Shown here: positions 8,215 through 11,883 of the stretch, one piece after another
How the letters are laid out: each line of letters opens with the position of its first letter
Position numbering within the stretch: position 1 is the first letter of the stretch
Source: Isohypsibius dastychi
Lineage: Eukaryota > Tardigrada > Eutardigrada > Parachela > Isohypsibiidae
NCBI GenBank assembly: GCA_034696485.1
Contig: JAQIWT010001216.1
Location: 1-11,883, forward strand
DNA length: 11,883 nucleotides
Reading direction: 5' to 3'
The notes under the pieces: generated by a model
Seen by the model: the letters and a program-made list of their open reading frames with translations, nothing else
The model's database searches: none
Told to the model about the DNA's origin: nothing
Program-made: the position numbers and the translations under genes

Positions 8215-8502
8215 CATTATTCGAAGCGTCCAAAAATCAGGCACACCGAGCGGAGACCAATTGCATGGGATATTAATCTTTTCACTGAATGGAAACAAGG
8301 ATGTTCAAATCAGGTGACAATAATCAGCGAGATGAAAGCGTACATTTTCACAGCCGTGTTGAGCGAAGTCATGGAAGCACACGACTTAAGAATCGATCAT
8401 TCTCCTTTTGCCGAGTTACACGTTGTGGATAACTGCCCGGCGAAAAGGGTGCAAGAGGAATATCACCCCGAGGTAGCCATCAAGGGCGGGACATGGTGCT
8501 GA
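8215..8502 (+). other. Unassigned open frame, possible decayed P450 C-terminal exon
   Basis: A stop-free stretch of 95 codons runs from after a TGA at 8212 to the TGA at 8500-8502. It contains FTEWKQGCSNQ followed by SEMKAYIFTAVLSEV. The spacing F-x4-K-x2-C and the later E and K recall the P450 heme-ligand loop and the L helix, but both conserved glycines and the arginine are absent. An AG at 8324 could be a splice acceptor instead. It lies on the opposite strand from the better P450 relic at 9309-9777. It may be chance. Confidence 0.25.
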
Positions 8503-8699
8503 TAAGGATAAAACCATTTCCAGTGGTATTTTGTGAAAAATTCAGAACACGTCAACATGGAATCGAGACCTTAACCTCTTCCAACAGCGTTGACTCACTA
8601 AAAAACCCCCGAATGAAGAAGCTCGGCAAATGCAGTAGATTATCGAACGCTGTAAACACTTGTTACACGCTGTCAGTAATTATCACACTCCCCAAACCA

Positions 8700-9290
8700 A
8701 TCTCACAAAAACGGAACACCTTATGGATCACAATCAACGGCGAGATGTCAAGTCAATGTAACACAACAAATACAGCAGATATAATGTAACACGAGAGCAT
8801 AGTAAACAGCAAGAACACGAGTGACTATGCTCTCACGCATACAGAGAACACTGTTTAACATTGAAAAGACAGTTAGCAGCGACTAAGTCCATCATATCAA
8901 GCTGAAACACACAGGTCACCCAATCTCATACAAACTTGGCCCCTAATGGAACACTGGATCATGACCACCTGCCGGAACAGGAGTGGCAGACCTCTCAGAC
9001 ATGAATCGGGTCTACCGGAATGCCGGAACACAGTCAACAGCGAGGACGGGAGTGGTAAGGTTACAAGTACATTGGAACAGGGTCAACAGTTTGACCATAA
9101 GTGACGACCTTTCCGCAATACAGGCGCCTGATGGAGCAGTGGAGCACAGCCATAAGCGGGAACGTCACTCACAGTAGAACACATTCGGGGCACCCGGTGG
9201 AACACTGTCAAACAGCAAGAGCAACATTCAACACAATCTTTTACATGCTGGGCACCTCATGGAACATCGGAACACGGTTAACACCTGAGC
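8700..9290. repeat. Decayed tandem repeat with a period near 62 bp
   Basis: The motif GGCNCCNNNTGGARCA occurs at 8938-8953, 9123-9138, 9189-9204 and 9251-9266. The spacings are 185, 66 and 62, which is about three, one and one periods. Between them, GGAACA followed by GTCAACAG-like modules recur near 9024 and 9073. Weaker GAACAC and GTAAACAG modules continue back to about 8712. The overlapping plus-strand open frames (8983-9177, 9101-9325) are explained by this repetition and not by coding. Confidence 0.65.
8793..8834. repeat. Perfect 11-bp inverted repeat
   Basis: GAGAGCATAGT (8793-8803) and ACTATGCTCTC (8824-8834) are exact inverse copies around a 20-nt loop, within the decayed tandem-repeat region. 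Confidence 0.8.
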
Positions 9291-9308
9291 TGTACAGTAG
9301 TACGAGTG

Positions 9309-9777
9309 CTAGTTGCAAATTGTAGCCACAACCGCTTTGTCGAATAACGAGCAAGAAATAAATGGTTGACCTCTAGTTGCATGGAAATCATCGACGAGAT
9401 CCGCGGACATCTTCATGAGGCTGTCGCTTAGCTCGAGTCGTCCGGTAGTTGCGCCGTGGGTTTTCAACGCAGCGTTGCAGAATTGAAACTAAGTTCGGAA
9501 CAGTCGGTCAACGACCGTCAGTTTTAAAATTGTGCCGATCGAACCATTCGTCTCTGAAACTCTTAACTAGTCTTATGGCAATATTTTCTGCGCGATTATT
9601 TTCAAAAGGTATCGTTTTACCATAATCGTTCATCACCCGCCAATGGGCAGAGGCTGGTCGATCATCAAAAGCTGCATTGTTCATTGCCGTTTTAACGGCA
9701 TCTTTTCCACACAGAGCAAAGGTCAGCTTCGGACCAATATACACAGTATACAGTTCACCCCCGAACTTCTTCGGACA
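9309..9777 (-). pseudogene. Cytochrome P450 (CYP2-clan-like) N-terminal relic, broken
   Basis: P450s are heme mono-oxygenases of the ER membrane. Piece one runs 9777 to 9508 and begins right after a good acceptor (TTTCTTAG). It reads CPKKFGGELYTVYIGPK, then GKDAVKTAM, DDRPAS, GKTIPF and KSFRDEWFDR. These match in order the CYP2 segment from beta-1 to the C helix, and CYP2 genes often begin their second exon at this KK-[YF]-G point. It ends in TGA. Piece two, in another frame (9488 to 9309, ending TAG), reads GRLELSDSLMKMSADLV, DDFHATRGQPF and KAVVATIC. This lines up without gaps with the following P450 region (GR...LVEEL...G-x-PF...AV-x-x-x-IC). No GT/AG pair that I tried joins the two in phase. 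The C-helix W-x3-R is missing, and no heme exon was found nearby in the right order. It is most likely a dead fragment; a very divergent gene with unusual introns is less likely. Confidence 0.7.
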
Positions 9778-9928
9778 CTAAGAAAGCAATGGCAGATAGT
9801 ATGGAAGTCATTATCGTTTTGCCGAATGATTGTGTTTGCAACTGACAGCATTAATCCTAATTATAAACCACGAAAGGACCGGTAATGTTCTTGTGTTTGC
9901 CGTAAGTATTGCCTACTTGTCATTGATT

Positions 9929-10070
9929 ACTCTATCCTCCCGATAAATCGGTGGTAAGCTGTTTCGATTCAGTAAATTAAGACCGCAACCGCTCCTGTCC
10001 CCTTCGGGGCCCGCAGTCTTGATTGACTTAATCAAAACTCTATACCACCGATTGATCGGGAGGAGAGAGT
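9929..10070. repeat. 142-nt near-palindrome forming a long hairpin
   Basis: The arms 9929-9956 and 10043-10070 pair at 26 of 28 positions. The pairing stays in exact register inward. Positions 9966-9983 pair with 10016-10033 at 15 of 18 plus a G-U, and the nine positions between the two blocks keep four pairs. In total about 45 of 55 positions are Watson-Crick pairs around a 32-nt apex that holds CCCC-TTC-GGGG. No flanking target-site duplication is visible. It could be a fold-back element or a hairpin RNA precursor. Confidence 0.85.
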
Positions 10071-10139
10071 CCACAAAATGTGATACGAACTCACGTCGGC
10101 GATATGGTTTCGCGCATGAACAATTTCCCTGGTATTGTT

Positions 10140-10177
10140 TTTCCAGCACTGGTGCTGATGTTTGCGAGTGCTGGAAA
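10140..10177. repeat. Perfect 11-bp hairpin with 16-nt loop
   Basis: TTTCCAGCACT (10140-10150) pairs exactly with AGTGCTGGAAA (10167-10177). It lies 69 bases to the right of the long near-palindrome. Confidence 0.8.
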
Positions 10178-10179
10178 CG

Positions 10180-10936
10180 CTCATATAATTGGTTTATGAT
10201 CACTTAGTTTTGAGATACGCGATTCATAGTCTGTGCAAAGTAAATGCACATCAATCTCTCGGATCAGTGTAACAACAAAGTGAGATTTTGACCCAGGTTC
10301 GCCATTACGTGATCAATGCTCGATCGCCATCACCCAGCTGAACGTATTTGGCTAGCGTCAAGTTTCGCTTGCACGTTAGTAACGTAAGTTTGTCTCTTTT
10401 TTTGTGGGCGAGCCAGATTTTCATGTCCACTATACATTACGTATATGAAGCCGAAGTGATTGGTTCGTGTCTTGTAAGATCATCAATGGCTCTTTGCCCG
10501 GCCAGGATTTCATCAAGCTTGAATCGAGCAAACAGCAAAATGAAAATATTGGTAACTTCCAGTTATACGTTAGAACTCTGTGGTGGGGATCAGAGGTCAC
10601 GGGATAGCGTGAAATCGGCTCACACTGTTTTTTACCGGAGCAGCTGTATGACATTGTTTATTCCAAAACTGGTTGTTCTTGTACAGGACCATATTTTTTC
10701 TGTAGTTGAAGATGTCAAAAATATCTCCGGCCTACGCTCCAGCTGGCATACCACAAGGTATCAGTTATTGAAGAACTAACAAGTCCCATATCCCCATAGG
10801 AGGCACGCATGTAAGAGCTGAATCATGTTTGCACTGCGCCGCAGCATACACTTGGGGCATCCCTCCTGTTAATTAACTCATACCCGACAACCACTAATGA
10901 GCATGCCACAGCAAATATCTAGGAGAAAATCAACAC
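10180..10936. other. Region without a recognised gene, downstream of the Gr-like gene
   Basis: Open frames exist on both strands (plus 10348-10779, minus 10430-10654), but neither has a proper ATG context, a domain or a splice pattern I can defend. The plus frame starts with a TTG. The 3' UTR of the Gr-like gene should occupy the right part. The first minus-strand AATAAA I noticed is at 10662-10657, about 275 bases past its stop, so its poly(A) site is uncertain. Confidence 0.45.
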
Positions 10937-11883
10937 TTAAAAGATAAGTACGTTTGCGCTTAACAATAACTGCACCTGCCAAATAGCTTTCCTGCTGAAT
11001 TCCATCAATCCAACTCCGGCGAATACAAACCGATGATGCCGTCTCACAACATGGAAAAGGTCTATTTCTCTCTTCACATTTGCAATCTGTAACGAATTTT
11101 AAACAGATCAGCAAGATACCGATTTATTTCGCGTGCGTTTCAGTTTGACCTTTCTCTGTGTCATCAGGTTACAATTCTGCGAAACAACGCGATGCATGCT
11201 TGTTGCCCAAAGTTCAGCGGCTTCATGTGCTTGAAACAGCGGCAGGAAGAAGATCGTTGAATAAGCGGCAAAGAGCGCCGTGCGAAGCACCTGAAATGTC
11301 CCGTACATTTTCGGCATAATAAGGGAGTAAGCAACGTAGTTGATCGCATCACCCATGAACACAACCAAATTGAGCCATAGCGTGAGTAGTAAAATAAGTC
11401 CGAATGCTTGGTTGAATAATTTCATCAGTTTCACAAGTTCGAAGTGATATTTGTGCATCATCGATAGCTGGGAATACACCAGGCAAATACTTTTGGTATG
11501 CAGAAGGCCAACAGGAACCAGTTCCATTCGCATACCAATGCATTTTCGAATAACCATAGCTGTTATGACCGCCAACAGAAATACTTGCTGGGACAGGATA
11601 AATCCGATAGTCTGAAAGATTCGCACAAACAAGACGACTTGATAGAGAGCCTCGGGAGTCAAATTCATGAATCCATCTTTCATTTCGCTAATGTGCACGA
11701 GCTCATCATTGAAAATGTAGATATGTGGAGACAAGTGCAGGGCAATAGTCCCCAAACCAGTAATCAACGAGATATTTTTCAATCGCCGATGACTTTCCAC
11801 TGCAGTTTCTTTGTTTTTTCCACAGAAGCTGATATCAACCAAATTATCTGCTGCGACGATGAGTTTGTGTATTTTGTCACGGT
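10937..11883 (-). CDS. Gustatory-receptor-like 7TM protein (7tm_7 type), 3' part of gene
   Basis: The frame is open to the right edge, so the 5' end is outside the window. The larger exon (11883 to about 11150) gives hydrophobic segments ISLITGLGTIALHLS, LYQVVLFVRIFQTIGFILSQ with FLLAVITAMVI, FGLILLLTLWLNLVVFMGDA, and LRTALFAAYSTIFFLPLF. Also present are YHFELVKLMKLFNQAFG and AHEAAELWATSMHRVV, which match the Gr pattern of helix 4-5 and the EA...LH stretch before the last intron. A 150-nt terminal exon (11086-10937) adds REIDLFHVVRRHHRFVFAG and GLMEFSRKAIWQVQLLLSA, then LIF and a TAA. That is where Gr helix 7 falls, although the usual TY-x5-QF ending is not seen. Both splice ends are phase 0. 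Insect Grs form ligand-gated ion channels in the sensory-neuron membrane; related Gr-like proteins occur more widely, so the ligand and role are open. Confidence 0.7.
11087..11149 (-). other. Short phase-0 intron before the last Gr-like exon
   Basis: The acceptor is GTTACAG, with exon sequence starting ATTGCAAATG at 11086. Two donors keep the frame: AAAG|GTCAAA at 11149 (63-nt intron) and TCG|GTATCT at 11119 (33-nt intron). The 63-nt version is preferred, because 33 nt is below usual animal intron sizes. If unspliced, the frame ends at a TGA at 11110-11108. Confidence 0.6.

Noticed and set aside
9913-10207. Open frames on both strands at the hairpin
   Set aside because: They mirror each other because of the near-palindrome and show no protein features.
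10348-10779. 143-codon plus-strand frame
   Set aside because: It begins at TTG, shows no domain, and lies antisense to the likely 3' UTR of the Gr-like gene. The first ATG (about 10422) leaves a shorter, featureless product.
10878-11114. 78-codon minus-strand frame as a separate gene
   Set aside because: It overlaps the proposed Gr-like terminal exon in another frame; the alternative frame fits Gr helix 7 and a phase-0 acceptor much better.

Overview
The window reads as animal nuclear DNA, most likely from an ecdysozoan invertebrate such as an arthropod or tardigrade. It has short GT-AG introns, AATAAA-type poly(A) hexamers, a TA-flanked inverted-repeat transposon inside an intron, and animal protein families: XK-related, ankyrin/RING, a cytochrome P450 remnant and a gustatory-receptor-like 7TM protein. 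No bacterial-style operons, ribosome binding sites or tRNA genes are visible. The species cannot be fixed from sequence alone.

Layout. (1) Positions 1-2546, plus strand: the 3' two-thirds of an XK-related (XKR) membrane protein gene, with three coding exons in view (about 137-485, 1732-2112, 2166-2546). The first visible intron carries a 440-bp TA-flanked MITE (1136-1579), and a 53-nt intron restores the frame between the last two exons. (2) 2547-4580: intergenic DNA with hairpins and a possible poly(A) signal but no recognisable gene. (3) 4631-6637, minus strand: an uninterrupted 668-codon gene for an ankyrin protein with a C-terminal RING finger and an IAP-like tail. Its N-terminus contains a tandem 62-residue duplication. 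(4) 6653-8214: no recognisable gene. (5) 8215-9777: an unassigned plus-strand frame, then a decayed tandem repeat of about 62 bp, then a broken cytochrome P450 (CYP2-clan-like) relic on the minus strand. (6) 9929-10177: a 142-nt near-palindrome followed by a second perfect hairpin. (7) 10937-11883, minus strand: the 3' part of a gustatory-receptor-like gene that runs off the right edge, with a small terminal exon found by joining frames across a short intron.

The genes do not look functionally linked. XKR and Gr-like proteins are membrane proteins, the RING protein is a candidate ubiquitin ligase, and the P450 is dead or very divergent. The most useful observations are the two exon structures that simple ORF calling misses (XKR and Gr-like), the P450 relic, the ankyrin plus IAP-type RING architecture, the intronic MITE and the long in-register hairpin. 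I did not find convincing evidence for a wholly new biological system. The RING protein and the hairpin are the best candidates for something undescribed.
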